Of a stretch of 30,000 nt of DNA, positions 1 to 9,720 are shown in pieces. Origin of the DNA: Nemertoderma westbladi. Its lineage: Eukaryota > Xenacoelomorpha > Nemertodermatida > Nemertodermatidae. Numbering within the stretch: position 1 is the first letter of the stretch; the number at the start of each line of letters is the position of its first letter. The DNA lies in contig JAUCBJ010006203.1 of NCBI GenBank assembly GCA_032718475.1, forward strand, positions 1-30,000, written 5' to 3'. The translations under genes were made by a program, and so were the position numbers. The notes beneath the pieces were generated by a model. It had not been told where the DNA came from and made no database searches. It worked only from the letters and a program-made list of their open reading frames with translations.

Positions 1-2
1 CG

Positions 3-3000
3 TCGGTTCTTGATATAAACACTAAATTGACAGGTTTGATTCTTTAAGTATTCCAATACTAACATAGCATCTATCCAAAATACAATCATACTTAATAAAA
101 AGTCAAGTTTATCCACTACTGCCTCACTCATCGTAGCTGCATAGACCGCTGCTTGCATTTCTGCTCTAGGAATAGTTATGTCTGAGCCCATAGTCTTAGC
201 TTTGGCAAATATTAGTGATACTTCAACTCCTTCTTCTGACTGTTTTCTGAGATATATAGCCATGCCGAATCCTGTCGTACTAGCATCGCTGAATCCATGT
301 AATTGATAATTATCTGAGTCGCTGGTTTTTACGAAATATGTACGTGGTATATGTAAGTCCTCTATATCATTTAATTTCGATTCCCATTTTAACCAATCTT
401 CCAATATGTCACCTTCTATATTATCGTCCCAACCAATGTCTAATTTCCACATTCTGTGTACTATATTTCTGGCGATTAATATTATTGGTGATATTAGTCC
501 TAATGGATCGAAATATGTTGACAATATACTGAGACATATCCGCTTTGTTCTCATACCAGGTTCTCTTGTCTTTACTTTGTAATATAATGTATCAGTTTCT
601 GGATTCCAACACATGCCTAGTGTTTTGGTTGTTGGTAAGATTTCTTTCTGCAAATCGATATCTGATTTTGCTCTATCCTCTTTAGCTATTGCATTTAAAA
701 ATGGTTTCGAATTACTAGTAAATTTAGTAAGTTTAAATCCACCTTTTTTAAGGCAATTTACAGTACCAGTAGCTAAATTTATCGCGTCATTTATGTTGTT
801 ACATGATGTGATGTTGCCGTCCATATATATGTTTTTCTTTATGTTATTTATTACCTCTGGTGAATGTTCTGTTTGATGATCGTCTGCTGTGGTTTGTAAT
901 ATACAGCTGGCATTCGAAGGGCTGGATATTATACCAAAGGCTTGGCAAGCCATCCAATATTCCTTACACGGCTTGTTAAAATCACCTTCTGGCCACCACA
1001 ATAATCTTAGACTATCGCGATCAACATGTCTTGCTTTTACTTGTAAAAACATTCCTTCAATGTCTGCAGCAAAGGCAATCTCATGCTGTCGGAATCTCAT
1101 CAACATTCCCGGTAAACTTCTGAGTAAGTTGGGACCAGCCATGATCTCTGTATTTAATGAGTGTCCCATGTAAGTTGCGGCACAGTCATTCACTACTCGA
1201 ACCTTGCCTGGTTTCCCTTCTTTTTCAACGTAATGATGCGGAAGGTAATATGTTCTGGCAGTTATTGGCGTATTCAGGGGCACTGCCTCCATATATCCCT
1301 GCGCAATGAATTTATTCATTTCCTCCACATACATTGCTTTAATTTTATCATTCGCTTCTAATCTGCGTTTCAATTGACCGGCTCGCTTTTCAGCCAATAT
1401 GCGATTATATATGAGTCTTGGCTCACTTGCTCTCCAAAGCAAACCAATTTCATATCGGCCTTCGTCAACCAAAAATTTCTTAGTGGTCTCCTGTATTTGA
1501 ATTGCTCTTTCCTCTTCCACAGAAAGACACTTTTTGTGGGATGACAATTCACAGGCATCTTGATATAACCACGCCATTACGTGCTCAGTCAATTTCAAAT
1601 CGTTTATGTCTCTTTCAAATTGACTATATGTACCAATTGTACTGTTATTGTTTTCTAACATGGAATTCATGGTAAGTTGATGAGTTAACAAAGTTGTCTC
1701 ATCCATTAACTCTACGGAATTTTCCTGTAGATACTTACACACTGAATGAACTTCCACATCAGAATCCTCGTCATCGCAATCTGAACCTGAGAAAATGGAA
1801 GTATTATTCACACTTCTGATTTCGCTGTTAACGTACAACGATTTCTGATACGTTGCATGTTCACGCAATCGTTTCTTAGACGGTCCAGTGCAATACCAAC
1901 CCAAAGGTGTTCTCACTGCATAATTGCTTAACAGCGTTGGGTGTCTAGGTATTTTCTCCAGAGGTTCGAATGCTCCGAACATGTTTTGCCCAATTAGTAC
2001 AGTTATGCCTGGATAATCTACTGAGTACTGTGGTATGTTATTATCCAAGACAAATTGGTCTGCCTTCCAATTATATGGAACCGATTGACTCTTGGTGAAG
2101 TTAGGAATGGATATCAACTTTACATGATCTATACCTTCACCAAGATGTTCTTCTATCGGTTTAACTGAGGCATAATAATAATTTGTCATGAATTGTGTTC
2201 TCCATTCATTCATTACGCCGCTTAGACTTAAATTTAGTCGATAAGAATCCTCATCGCTAAACAAGTACTTAGCTAATTGCTCGTCAATGAATGAAGTTGT
2301 ACTACCACTATCTAGCAAGGCGTTAACTCGTGCCATTCGCTCTCTGATCTGAATGATTATTTGAATTATAGGAAACTCCTTAATGTAATCATCCTTACCA
2401 TCAGTAGTTTCCAGTGTTGTACTTTCACATTCAGAGTATCCGGAATCTGGGTCCTCGTGCGTCAAAGCTTTATATATTGTATGACAACTTGTTTCTTCCT
2501 CCTCAGAGAATTCTTCCTCTCCGAAGCTCTCCTGAGTGTCACTACAATCAGTGTCTACGAAGTGTACTACTTCTTTCTTGGATTCAAGTATCTCATCACT
2601 TTTAATTACCGGCAAATTTATATGTAATAAATTATGATGAGCACCCCCACATTTGCTACACTTCTGTTTACTATAGCACTGTTTACGGTAATGACCATAT
2701 TTCAAGCAAATATAACATGCTTTAAGACTCCTCATGAAGAGTCTCCTTTCAGCCAATGAATTTGCTTCAAATACTGGACATTCAAATATACTGTGTCCAA
2801 CTTTCTTACATCTTAAACAACCATAATCCTTAGTATCTGATGACTTTACAAACCCTTTATTGGATTTATAGTTACTATTCGAACCAGATTGATTATAGGA
2901 TTTTGGTTTGACATAAGAAGGTTTTTTATCTTTTGTATTATAATTATTACCGGATTGTTTCTTGAAAACGTCTTTGATGTGATTTACTATCTCAACAAAG

Positions 3001-3581
3001 TCATTCTCATCTTCAGTTTCTGATGTATGTTGTGTTGTGTTATATACTCTACCCTTAGTTTTCTTTTGGGTTTTATTTTCTTCTTCGGGTTTATCCCCGA
3101 ATCCCTTCCGTTCATTATCTATGTATTTTAATGAAACTTCCCATTTGAGAAAACTACGGAATTCTGTCATTGTTGGTTCTCGTTTCTCATTTGCTCTAAT
3201 AGTAGCAATCCTTTTATTCCAAGCTCGTCCAAATCCACCGCCTGGTAAGGATGCTGTAATTAGTTTAACTGTCATTTCATTATCATAGCTGGCGCTTTTC
3301 TCTAACCAATCTAATTGTTTGATTAACCGTTCGATCTCATCGGCAAATCGCACAAATCCATCATTGGTTACTTTGCGCTTCTGCGTTAACTCACCATATA
3401 TACTTGTGGTCAGTGCCATTGGATTGCCGTATCTTTCGGTTAACGTTTCCATAACCAATTTAGTTGCATTTTTCCTGGACCTGAATCCAGAAGCAACCCG
3501 CTTTGGTTCACCATCAAGCATATCAAGTAACAACTTGAGTTTCTCATTCTCAGGTAACGGCACGTCTTCAATGGTTGTCAT
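3..3581 (-). CDS. BEL/Pao gag C-terminus, protease, reverse transcriptase and RNase H (open at left edge)
   Basis: This frame has no stop from the ATG at 3581 to the window edge (1193 codons), so it continues outside. It begins inside the DUF1759-type gag region (GEPKRVASGF, LTERYGNP). Zinc knuckles follow: CX2CX4HX4C at residues ~255-268 (2778-2819) and ~289-302 (2676-2717), then a CX2C..HH motif. The aspartic protease has LLDSGSTTSF with its Asp at residue ~424 (2310-2312). The RT has its first catalytic Asp in AADIEGMF (~840, 1062-1064). The usual YxDD reads YMDG (~919-922, 816-827), so the second Asp is missing. RNase H keeps Asp ~1099 (FSDAS), Glu ~1141 (PRAEM) and Asp ~1171 (WIDA). The ATG overlaps the stop of the upstream gag frame by 14 bases. 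Protease processing and an integrase further on are expected from the family, not seen here. Confidence 0.9.
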   Translation of the reverse strand, partial: MTTIEDVPLPENEKLKLLLDMLDGEPKRVASGFRSRKNATKLVMETLTERYGNPMALTTSIYGELTQKRKVTNDGFVRFADEIERLIKQLDWLEKSASYDNEMTVKLITASLPGGGFGRAWNKRIATIRANEKREPTMTEFRSFLKWEVSLKYIDNERKGFGDKPEEENKTQKKTKGRVYNTTQHTSETEDENDFVEIVNHIKDVFKKQSGNNYNTKDKKPSYVKPKSYNQSGSNSNYKSNKGFVKSSDTKDYGCLRCKKVGHSIFECPVFEANSLAERRLFMRSLKACYICLKYGHYRKQCYSKQKCSKCGGAHHNLLHINLPVIKSDEILESKKEVVHFVDTDCSDTQESFGEEEFSEEEETSCHTIYKALTHEDPDSGYSECESTTLETTDGKDDYIKEFPIIQIIIQIRERMARVNALLDSGSTTSFIDEQLAKYLFSDEDSYRLNLSLSGVMNEWRTQFMTNYYYASVKPIEEHLGEGIDHVKLISIPNFTKSQSVPYNWKADQFVLDNNIPQYSVDYPGITVLIGQNMFGAFEPLEKIPRHPTLLSNYAVRTPLGWYCTGPSKKRLREHATYQKSLYVNSEIRSVNNTSIFSGSDCDDEDSDVEVHSVCKYLQENSVELMDETTLLTHQLTMNSMLENNNSTIGTYSQFERDINDLKLTEHVMAWLYQDACELSSHKKCLSVEEERAIQIQETTKKFLVDEGRYEIGLLWRASEPRLIYNRILAEKRAGQLKRRLEANDKIKAMYVEEMNKFIAQGYMEAVPLNTPITARTYYLPHHYVEKEGKPGKVRVVNDCAATYMGHSLNTEIMAGPNLLRSLPGMLMRFRQHEIAFAADIEGMFLQVKARHVDRDSLRLLWWPEGDFNKPCKEYWMACQAFGIISSPSNASCILQTTADDHQTEHSPEVINNIKKNIYMDGNITSCNNINDAINLATGTVNCLKKGGFKLTKFTSNSKPFLNAIAKEDRAKSDIDLQKEILPTTKTLGMCWNPETDTLYYKVKTREPGMRTKRICLSILSTYFDPLGLISPIILIARNIVHRMWKLDIGWDDNIEGDILEDWLKWESKLNDIEDLHIPRTYFVKTSDSDNYQLHGFSDASTTGFGMAIYLRKQSEEGVEVSLIFAKAKTMGSDITIPRAEMQAAVYAATMSEAVVDKLDFLLSMIVFWIDAMLVLEYLKNQTCQFSVYIKNR

Positions 3582-4713
3582 ATTGATCCAAAAACGGTAT
3601 CCAATCACTGAGCTTACCATCGAACTTTGCGGTTACACCAGAAGCTACAGCTGCCCTTGCATCAGTTCTAGCCATTTGTCTAGAAAAGCTATCCTGTATG
3701 CCTGCATGTGTAAACGTTGAATGGTCCATGCAGGTATAGCCTTCATTACGTTTAAGGATTGTCGGTATATTTGGATCTGAATTATGAATACGAGATTCAT
3801 CTCTGGTCATTTCAGACTCCGTTCCCGTTACTCGAGAAGTATGCTCAAGTAAATTTCTAGCTTGACTTGCTGCTTGCCTGGGTACTTGATCTTGACTGCT
3901 AGATAGATAATCCTGTCGCAGTGCACATTCCTGCCTAAGTCCATCAAGAATTTGTCTATATGATGTTTCTTGTTTTTGAAACTCTTTTAATTTCTCATGA
4001 GACAAATCTATATTTTGAAGATTCTCGTTTAATCGTAGTTGATCAAGATGCAGATCATCACGCAACTGATGGACTCTCTCCTCCTCTGATACTACACCAA
4101 GTTGAGGTGCAAACGTGTCCCGAGAAGGAGAGGAGATCCGTAATGGTCTGAATACTCGAGTCGGTTGATGAAATGTCCGACTATTTGGGTTCAATGGCCG
4201 TCCGGGACAAAACTCACTGTTTCCAGGTAGAATTGTACTGGATAATGGCGCATTATGATATCTTGATTTATTATTTTGATTTAAGTCAGAAATGGATTCT
4301 TGGTTATTTATAGAAGGGTCAACAATATTTGAAACATTATTGACATTACTGTCCCTTCTGTCATTTCCAAACGATGGTCTATCGGTATGCCGATGCCTGT
4401 TCTGCTCAAAATCATCAACAGTTTTCCTAAGATTTGATCTGACTATGGGATCAGAACTTAAATCAATCTTAGGAGTTTGATGAGGTAAAGGAACATCAGA
4501 TTTTCGATATTTATCCGATGGAGTAGTAGTAAGATAGGTGTTATTTATTGATTTATCGCTTCGCTTTTTAACCTTTCTAGAACGCCTAGTTCTATCACTT
4601 CCATGATTAAAATCCTCAACATCCGTTGCACTATAGCAACTAGCTGATGATTCTTTACTTAATCCCCAACTAACTCTTTTCTTACTACTATCCAAAGTAA
4701 TGTTTAAAATCAT
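3568..4713 (-). CDS. BEL/Pao gag segment, central part, ending inside the DUF1759-type domain
   Basis: A 381-residue frame. Residues 1-180 are polar and rich in Ser, Asn and Arg, with basic clusters (RTRRSRKVKKR) that could bind nucleic acid. About 210-290 is charged and helix-prone (coiled-coil-like, HLDQLRLNENLQNIDLSHEK). The end, KFDGKLSDWIPFLDQY, is the typical opening of the DUF1759 gag domain of BEL/Pao elements, but the frame stops three residues later. The rest of that domain continues in the next frame (ATG at 3581). The domain is thus cut in two by a +1 change of frame. The start ATG (4713) overlaps the end of the preceding coiled-coil frame by 26 bases. Either an indel has broken a once-continuous gag or the element makes these pieces by frameshift or reinitiation. 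Confidence 0.75.
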   Translation of the reverse strand: MILNITLDSSKKRVSWGLSKESSASCYSATDVEDFNHGSDRTRRSRKVKKRSDKSINNTYLTTTPSDKYRKSDVPLPHQTPKIDLSSDPIVRSNLRKTVDDFEQNRHRHTDRPSFGNDRRDSNVNNVSNIVDPSINNQESISDLNQNNKSRYHNAPLSSTILPGNSEFCPGRPLNPNSRTFHQPTRVFRPLRISSPSRDTFAPQLGVVSEEERVHQLRDDLHLDQLRLNENLQNIDLSHEKLKEFQKQETSYRQILDGLRQECALRQDYLSSSQDQVPRQAASQARNLLEHTSRVTGTESEMTRDESRIHNSDPNIPTILKRNEGYTCMDHSTFTHAGIQDSFSRQMARTDARAAVASGVTAKFDGKLSDWIPFLDQYDNH

Positions 4714-5548
4714 CGTTGGATTTATCTTTATTTAATAACCTTTGATCTTTTAATATTTTCTCATTCCTTTCTATATTTTTCCTAACTGATTCAGCTGTTT
4801 TCAATGCATCAGTTCGGATTTTTAAATTCAAACTTTCTTGTTCAGCCTTGGCTTTATCTTGTGCTAGCTTAATTAATTTTAAATCAGCCGCTACTTTATT
4901 TTTCTGTATTTCAATCTCAGCTCTCTCTTGATCAGCCTTAGCTTCATTGCTCAGCTTAAGATTTTCGGCTTCCATTGCTAATCTGTCCCTCTCACAAGTC
5001 AAATCCAACTGCCTCTGCAACTTCTCTCTTGCAGCATCTTCTTCCAGTTTGAATCTTGCCTCTCTTATTGCTTCAACTTCATCAGCCATCTCTCTGATTA
5101 TCGTCTGAGCCGCTTCGCTACTAGGACGTAATCCTTTAAGTCTAGCTCTTACGCGATCCTCACCATAGTCCTCAAACAAGAAACTGAGAAGCTGTATAGG
5201 ATCTCCGTCGTAAGGTACCCTTTTAGGTTGTTCCCCTTTAGAAACATCGGTACCGTCGCTATCAGAATTAATGTCAGTTGTTGGAGCATGAGTTAATAAT
5301 CTACTCATAATGTCAGAAGCAATTACAGCTACTTTCTCTAAATGCTTATCGACACTCTGACTTAGCCGTGGCATATCTCGTCTTGAACTAGCTTCATGGA
5401 ATGCAGATAAAATTTCCATGATTCTATTTATTTTCAATTTAAGATCTTTGTAAAGTAATATGCAATCAATGTTATTAAATGTCTCACTGTCCATTTGTTT
5501 ATTGATTTGTTGGCAAAAACTACAAAAACCTTGAACATAACCACGCAT
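4688..5548 (-). CDS. Gag-like coiled-coil protein segment of the BEL/Pao element
   Basis: A 286-residue frame. The first 90 residues are mixed, with two CxxC-spaced Cys near the start (CSFC). From about residue 150 to 270 it is a nearly unbroken run of Glu, Lys, Arg, Ala and Leu typical of a long coiled coil (EAIREARFKLEEDAAREKLQ and onward). Such helical segments are common in retroelement gag proteins, where they assist particle assembly (inference). Its ATG is in a TAATG stop-start overlap with the preceding short frame, and its end overlaps the next frame by 26 bases. I recognise no catalytic motif. It is assigned to the element from strand, spacing and overlap, not from a family match. 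Confidence 0.65.
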   Translation of the reverse strand: MRGYVQGFCSFCQQINKQMDSETFNNIDCILLYKDLKLKINRIMEILSAFHEASSRRDMPRLSQSVDKHLEKVAVIASDIMSRLLTHAPTTDINSDSDGTDVSKGEQPKRVPYDGDPIQLLSFLFEDYGEDRVRARLKGLRPSSEAAQTIIREMADEVEAIREARFKLEEDAAREKLQRQLDLTCERDRLAMEAENLKLSNEAKADQERAEIEIQKNKVAADLKLIKLAQDKAKAEQESLNLKIRTDALKTAESVRKNIERNEKILKDQRLLNKDKSNDDFKHYFG

Positions 5549-5754
5549 TATGCGACCAAATTTCGTTTCATTTGATTTACGGGGTACTTTAGTACTTTAG
5601 AGTCATATAATTGTTCCCATGTATAATCTGTATAATCTGCATACCTTTGCAGACCAACCTGACTATACACTACATGATCACTACTCGAAGGGTTAAATAC
5701 TGTATCATCAGGTATTCCTACAGTATTATTTAAACTGTATTTGAGAATAATGAC
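5548..5754 (-). other. Short open frame linking two gag-like frames, without its own early ATG
   Basis: The minus strand is open for 68 codons between a TAG (5755-5757) and a TAA (5548-5550). The only ATG is close to the end, so this stretch could be translated mainly by a frame change out of the upstream frame, which it overlaps by 25 bases. It includes acidic and Tyr-rich wording (ADYTDYTWEQLYD). Its TAA shares a base with the ATG of the next frame (TAATG). It may be the former continuation of one gag polyprotein, separated by indels. No known domain is visible. Confidence 0.45.
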
Positions 5755-6245
5755 CTAAAGGCATCATTTTCTCCTAACTGTTCTCCTATATTACCACCGG
5801 TAGCAGTATCCAACTGATTTGTCTCAGCTGCTTGCTCAGAAGGAACATTAGCTGTACTTTCTACAAAACTGGCAGCTAAAATAGGATTATGAGGTGTATT
5901 TACAGTATTTGCTTCAGTTAAGCCTACACCTACAGTATCGAACAGATTTAAATTTCCCTCCAAATAATCGGAACTATCTGGAGGAGATTTATCAGTCTCA
6001 GTTGAAACACTCTGGCGCGAGACTTTACTAGCTCTCCAGCCATCATAAGCCTTGCTGGCTTTCGGTCCGACAACCTGAGGTCTTGTCACAGGTTCGGGTT
6101 TACCTTTCCCCGTTACTTCAGGTTCAGTAACAACCGGTGATATTATTTCCGGCTCAATAAGTACTTCAGTAGGGCTTTCGGAATCAGAATGGATTGAATC
6201 ACGATCCTGATTTAATTTAATTTTATCCTTATTACCGGTAGTCAT
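5730..6245 (-). CDS. Acidic low-complexity N-terminal frame of the BEL/Pao element
   Basis: A 171-residue frame starting at an ATG at 6245, the first long frame of the element. It is rich in Glu, Pro, Thr, Ser and Val (TEVLIEPEIISPVVTEPEV) and looks disordered, with no Cys, no zinc finger and no membrane segment. It sits in the same reading frame register as the long pol frame but is separated from it by three intermediate frames. Function unknown; it is probably the N-terminal region of gag or a leader protein. The start is chosen as the outermost ATG in the open frame. Confidence 0.5.
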   Translation of the reverse strand: MTTGNKDKIKLNQDRDSIHSDSESPTEVLIEPEIISPVVTEPEVTGKGKPEPVTRPQVVGPKASKAYDGWRASKVSRQSVSTETDKSPPDSSDYLEGNLNLFDTVGVGLTEANTVNTPHNPILAASFVESTANVPSEQAAETNQLDTATGGNIGEQLGENDAFRSLFSNTV

Positions 6246-9181
6246 TTTGGATTATCAACACTTACCTATAGTCTTTAAATTAATAAATCGGTAGTGCAAT
6301 ATAAATAATCCAAGCCAATAAGAATACTGAAAGTAATAAACAAATAGCCTACTGCAGTATAACAGTATTAATAGCAGCTGTCTGAATGCTGCGCAAATTT
6401 ACTGTACTTGATAATGTAATAATATGTCAAAGTTATAACAATAACAATCTTTACCGTATAATTAAATATACAGCCTTTATACAGTGTTAAATAATAACTA
6501 CTGGGCGTACATGCCAGACTGTCAATAATAATGCTTTAAATTCAGTTACCAAAGAAACAACTGTAATACTTAATAACAATAATAAAATAGTTGAATATTC
6601 AATGAATACGATTACCATACACAGCGTGCAGCAAGTGATTCAATAATTCAACCACTCAGCATATGGATGGTTCTTCAACAAATATTATTGTACACGGGTA
6701 TACAATCTGTTATATATCCCTGGTTGGCCCTAATGATATTAATGGCCAATCAGGTATCTTTAAACCTACCAGCTATCAAAGCCAATGCAGAACGCTTCGG
6801 AGCCGATAGATATTCACAACTTTAGGACAAGGATTTTAGCCGTGTATTGTGGCTAATAATATATATTTGATCCGTACGTAACATAAAATAAAATAGCGTA
6901 AAAACAAATACCAATTAATACTCAAGAGCTGATAATCCAAAATGAAATATATAGAACAATTTTGAGTTCAAATTTTGAATTTTATGTTTAATAATTAACA
7001 ATTATTCGCGGCAGATTGGCTCCGCTAAGGAATAACTGTCTGTACAAACAATACAAAACGACACATACAGTAGATCTTACAATACAAACGAACAAACGAG
7101 CAATATAATATAAGAATAGATGAGTAAATATTTTGGGTAAGAGATTGATACGTTACCTGTTGTGCTCTTGGTTACAAATAAATATCAATCACTCCTTTTT
7201 TAGTACTTTGTAGGACGGTAGAACGTACTTACGATATATCGATGGTTCGCGTAGCACAATTTAGGACAGCTACAGCCTTGGTTGATATGTCTGTTTAACG
7301 ACTAGGTATAAGCCTAGGATACCTTAGTCGGAAATAATACTAATCAGATTAGTATTAATTAACAAATCCTGGTAAGTTTTCGCTTCGAATCAAAAACCAA
7401 TCAAAATTTGTGGATGGTCAATCAAAAATTTTATTAAGGATAAGGTCGATTTAACATTCAAATTTAACCTAGTTGGAAAGCGTGGTACTCAAATTGCTAA
7501 CAAACCTCAGTACAGCTAAATTTGAAACGGACTTAATATGGTTCTCAGACAGAGCCAAAGCGCGTCAGCTTTTAAGTTGAAGGAGATTGACCAATTAATT
7601 ACCGCCTGTTTTTGAAAAATCTATTAAATAAAATTAATGAGACAATTTAGGTAGGGGTTTAGCCTTGTGTCAGGTAACCAACTCTGACTACAAAACTCGC
7701 TTTGAACCAATAACAATTCGCAGCGCGAGACGTGTACTTTTACAGTCGCGTCTGAAGTACCATAAACAGCTTCAGACCAGTCAGGACGACTTTCAGCACA
7801 ACTTCAGTCCAAATATATTTGAGTTCGCAATATCTAATAAAAGAGAACCTCCACAAACATATTTGAGCATTAGGTAATACTACTTTGTTAAGTTGAGATA
7901 TATGACTAACACACTAGTTGAACATAAAACAACCCATCGTTATCAGAATGTTGAAATTTATAATTAAAATTACCGATTTTAAAAAAGATCGCGACTCCTA
8001 ATTGAAAGAGGACTAAAATAATTAATGTACGCGCACGAACGCAAGGTGGTTATTGTGAGTCCAACTTATTTTGTTCTAGTTGTATAGCCGTGCGTGTTTG
8101 GACAGTTCGTAATAACGTTACGGACTTGTAACGTTATCGGCTTTAAGTTTGTTTATTTCAATCAGAAGCTAATCTCCAACGAGCAATTTCACAGTAAACC
8201 AGGTGCATTAGTTACATATCTCAAATTTGTAAAATGTAATAATCATTAGTTTGATTTTTATTGGATTTGTAATTAATCACTAATTGAGCACTTTATTTCC
8301 GACACTTACTTGTTATGGTGTTCCAGAACGACAATTCGGGTCTGTTTCCTAACTCAAAGCGGGAGCAAGTGACAACAGGGGTGAAACACGCTTACCAATG
8401 CTTTGTTCAGGCTAATGGACAAGACAAGTGCAAGGGTTTACGTCCTACTCACTGACCGGGTTTGGCGGTTCTTTGTGTTGTCCAGTCCCTCTTCTAGATA
8501 TCTCGGAACATCTCGGAATCTAATCTCGGAGAGTTAGATAAGATAGGCAACCATCCCGGAAAACATAATATCGTTGAGTTTACACATAACACTTAATATA
8601 TTACTCTTTGCCCTACATGCATTGCAATGCACTACAAGTACATGCAATCTCGGTGCATTTGTACAAATAATTATGCTCAAATTAGTTAATAGTTAATTAT
8701 TTTAGTCCTCTTAAAACCTAACTAAACATTATCAGACTCTACAAATAATAACAGGGTATTCTAACCTACGCGCATCGCATATACGCTCGTACAGATTGGT
8801 AGAATGACAGATTAATTAAAAGGTCATTCAGAGACGATATTATGACTAAAATGGGCCGGAGTATCGTGAGGCACAGCAATGCAACAAGCATATTATCCCT
8901 TGTAGTAGTAGCAAGGTGATAATTGGCTGGCTACACATGCGGTATAACGTGGAGATATTGTGACAATAAGGGCGGGAATGTACATTAATCCCATAAATGC
9001 CTTGTCATATCACGCACTAACCGGCCTCCTAATGTATTACATGGGTTGTTTTCCATTGTAATGTGTTTGCTTATGGTGGAAGCACTCTCTACCGAGTAAA
9101 ATACCAATTCGCCGTGATGGACCACCGATTGTCTCGATATAGCTCAACATTGGCAATGGTTATTACACGAGTGACTTCACA
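6246..9181. other. AT-rich stretch without a recognised gene; possible leader and 5' LTR of the BEL/Pao element
   Basis: No open frame here resembles a protein family. The first part is expected to hold the untranslated leader and 5' LTR of the minus-strand retrotransposon. A primer-binding site and the TG...CA ends could not be identified with confidence. Short local features are an inverted-repeat cluster at 7299-7357 and three closely spaced ATCTCGGA copies near 8500-8540. A slightly more GC-rich piece lies at about 8320-8480. Confidence 0.5.
7299..7357. repeat. Two adjacent inverted repeats
   Basis: CGACTAGGTAT (7299-7309) is complementary to ATACCTTAGTCG (7319-7330) with one extra base. 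Immediately afterwards, 7335-7357 is a perfect palindrome with 11 bp arms around a single central A (AATACTAATC and GATTAGTATT are the inner arms). Role unknown; it could be a structured part of an LTR or leader RNA. Confidence 0.6.
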
Positions 9182-9436
9182 ACATACGTGTTTATTAACA
9201 AGAACCGACAGTTTGAATATAAGACCACCATTTTTACATTTCATAAAAACCGCCGGTTTTGAAAACTACATACGTGTTTATTAACAAGAACCGACAGTTT
9301 GAATAATAGACCACCATTTTTACATTTCATAAAAACCGCCGGTTTGAAAACTACATACGTGTTTATTAACAAGAACCAACAGTTTGAAAATAAAACCGCC
9401 ATTTTTACATTTCATAAACACCGCCGGTTTGAAAAT
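9182..9436. repeat. Three-copy tandem repeat of 85-86 bp
   Basis: ACATACGTGTTTATTAAC starts copies at 9182, 9268 and 9353. Each copy contains an AACCGACAGTTT-like motif and an AAACCGCCGGTTT-like motif, with an AT-rich linker between them. A decayed fourth copy can be followed to about 9480. The third copy is the most diverged of the three. No gene is associated. Confidence 0.9.
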
Positions 9437-9695
9437 TATATGTTTTAAAAATGTTTTTCATCAATAAAAACCGCCAGTTTGAACATTTAATAACCACCTT
9501 TTTAATACAACCGTCACTTTCTATGCAAAATTCCGCAATGACTACAGGTTTCGTTTCAGGTAATATAACCAATATATCTTAAACCGCCGGTTTAATATCG
9601 TAACCGGAGGTTACTACCAGCCATTTTTGTATGATCCATACTAACCCCCGGTTTATCAATCACTACCGCAAGTACCTATCCATAACCAATGGTTA
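9203..9695. repeat. Cluster of AACC...GGTT quasi-palindromes
   Basis: Perfect or near-perfect palindromes occur at 9247-9259 and 9333-9345 (AAACCGCCGGTTT), 9580-9594 (TAAACCGCCGGTTTA), 9600-9614 (GTAACCGGAGGTTAC), 9642-9655 (TAACCCCCGGTTTA) and 9683-9695 (TAACCAATGGTTA). Weaker forms lie at 9203-9214, 9289-9300, 9374-9385, 9419-9430 and 9468-9480. Some are inside the tandem repeat, but the last four are outside it. The shape resembles dimeric transcription-factor sites of the Grainyhead/CP2 type (AACCGGTT core), which is inference only. Confidence 0.6.
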
Positions 9696-9720
9696 AAAAA
9701 TCGACCGGCACTTACTTTTT

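Larger units (their letters stand above)
1..6245 (-). mobile_element. BEL/Pao LTR retrotransposon, partial (5' coding part through RNase H)
   Basis: The minus strand reads, in order, an acidic low-complexity frame, a coiled-coil gag segment, a second gag segment, then a long frame with zinc knuckles, DSG protease, reverse transcriptase and RNase H. This order and the motif wording (YYLPHH, RVVNDCA, DIEGMFLQ, FSDAS, PRAEMQ) match BEL/Pao elements (Belpaoviridae). The integrase, the 3' LTR and any 3' ORF lie beyond the left edge. The 5' LTR should lie to the right of 6245 but I could not define its ends, because the matching 3' LTR is not in the window. The pol part has no stop in 1193 codons, so the copy is fairly young, yet gag is in several frames and the RT YxDD motif is altered. 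Confidence 0.9.

Noticed and set aside
338-3720. Several plus-strand frames of 60-130 codons across the retrotransposon
   Set aside because: They are antisense to the long pol and gag frames, which carry clear family motifs on the minus strand.
4702-4708. A UUUAAAC slippery heptamer at the junction of two gag frames (minus strand)
   Set aside because: The heptamer is in the wrong phase: it would support a -1 shift from the downstream frame into the upstream one, whereas moving from the upstream frame to the downstream one needs +1.
6246-8600. A defined 5' LTR and primer-binding site for the BEL/Pao element
   Set aside because: TG...CA pairs and CCA-ending words exist by chance at several places, and without the second LTR no boundary can be supported.
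9063-9284. Plus-strand 73-codon frame overlapping the 85 bp repeat
   Set aside because: No recognisable domain, and its end lies in tandem repeat sequence.
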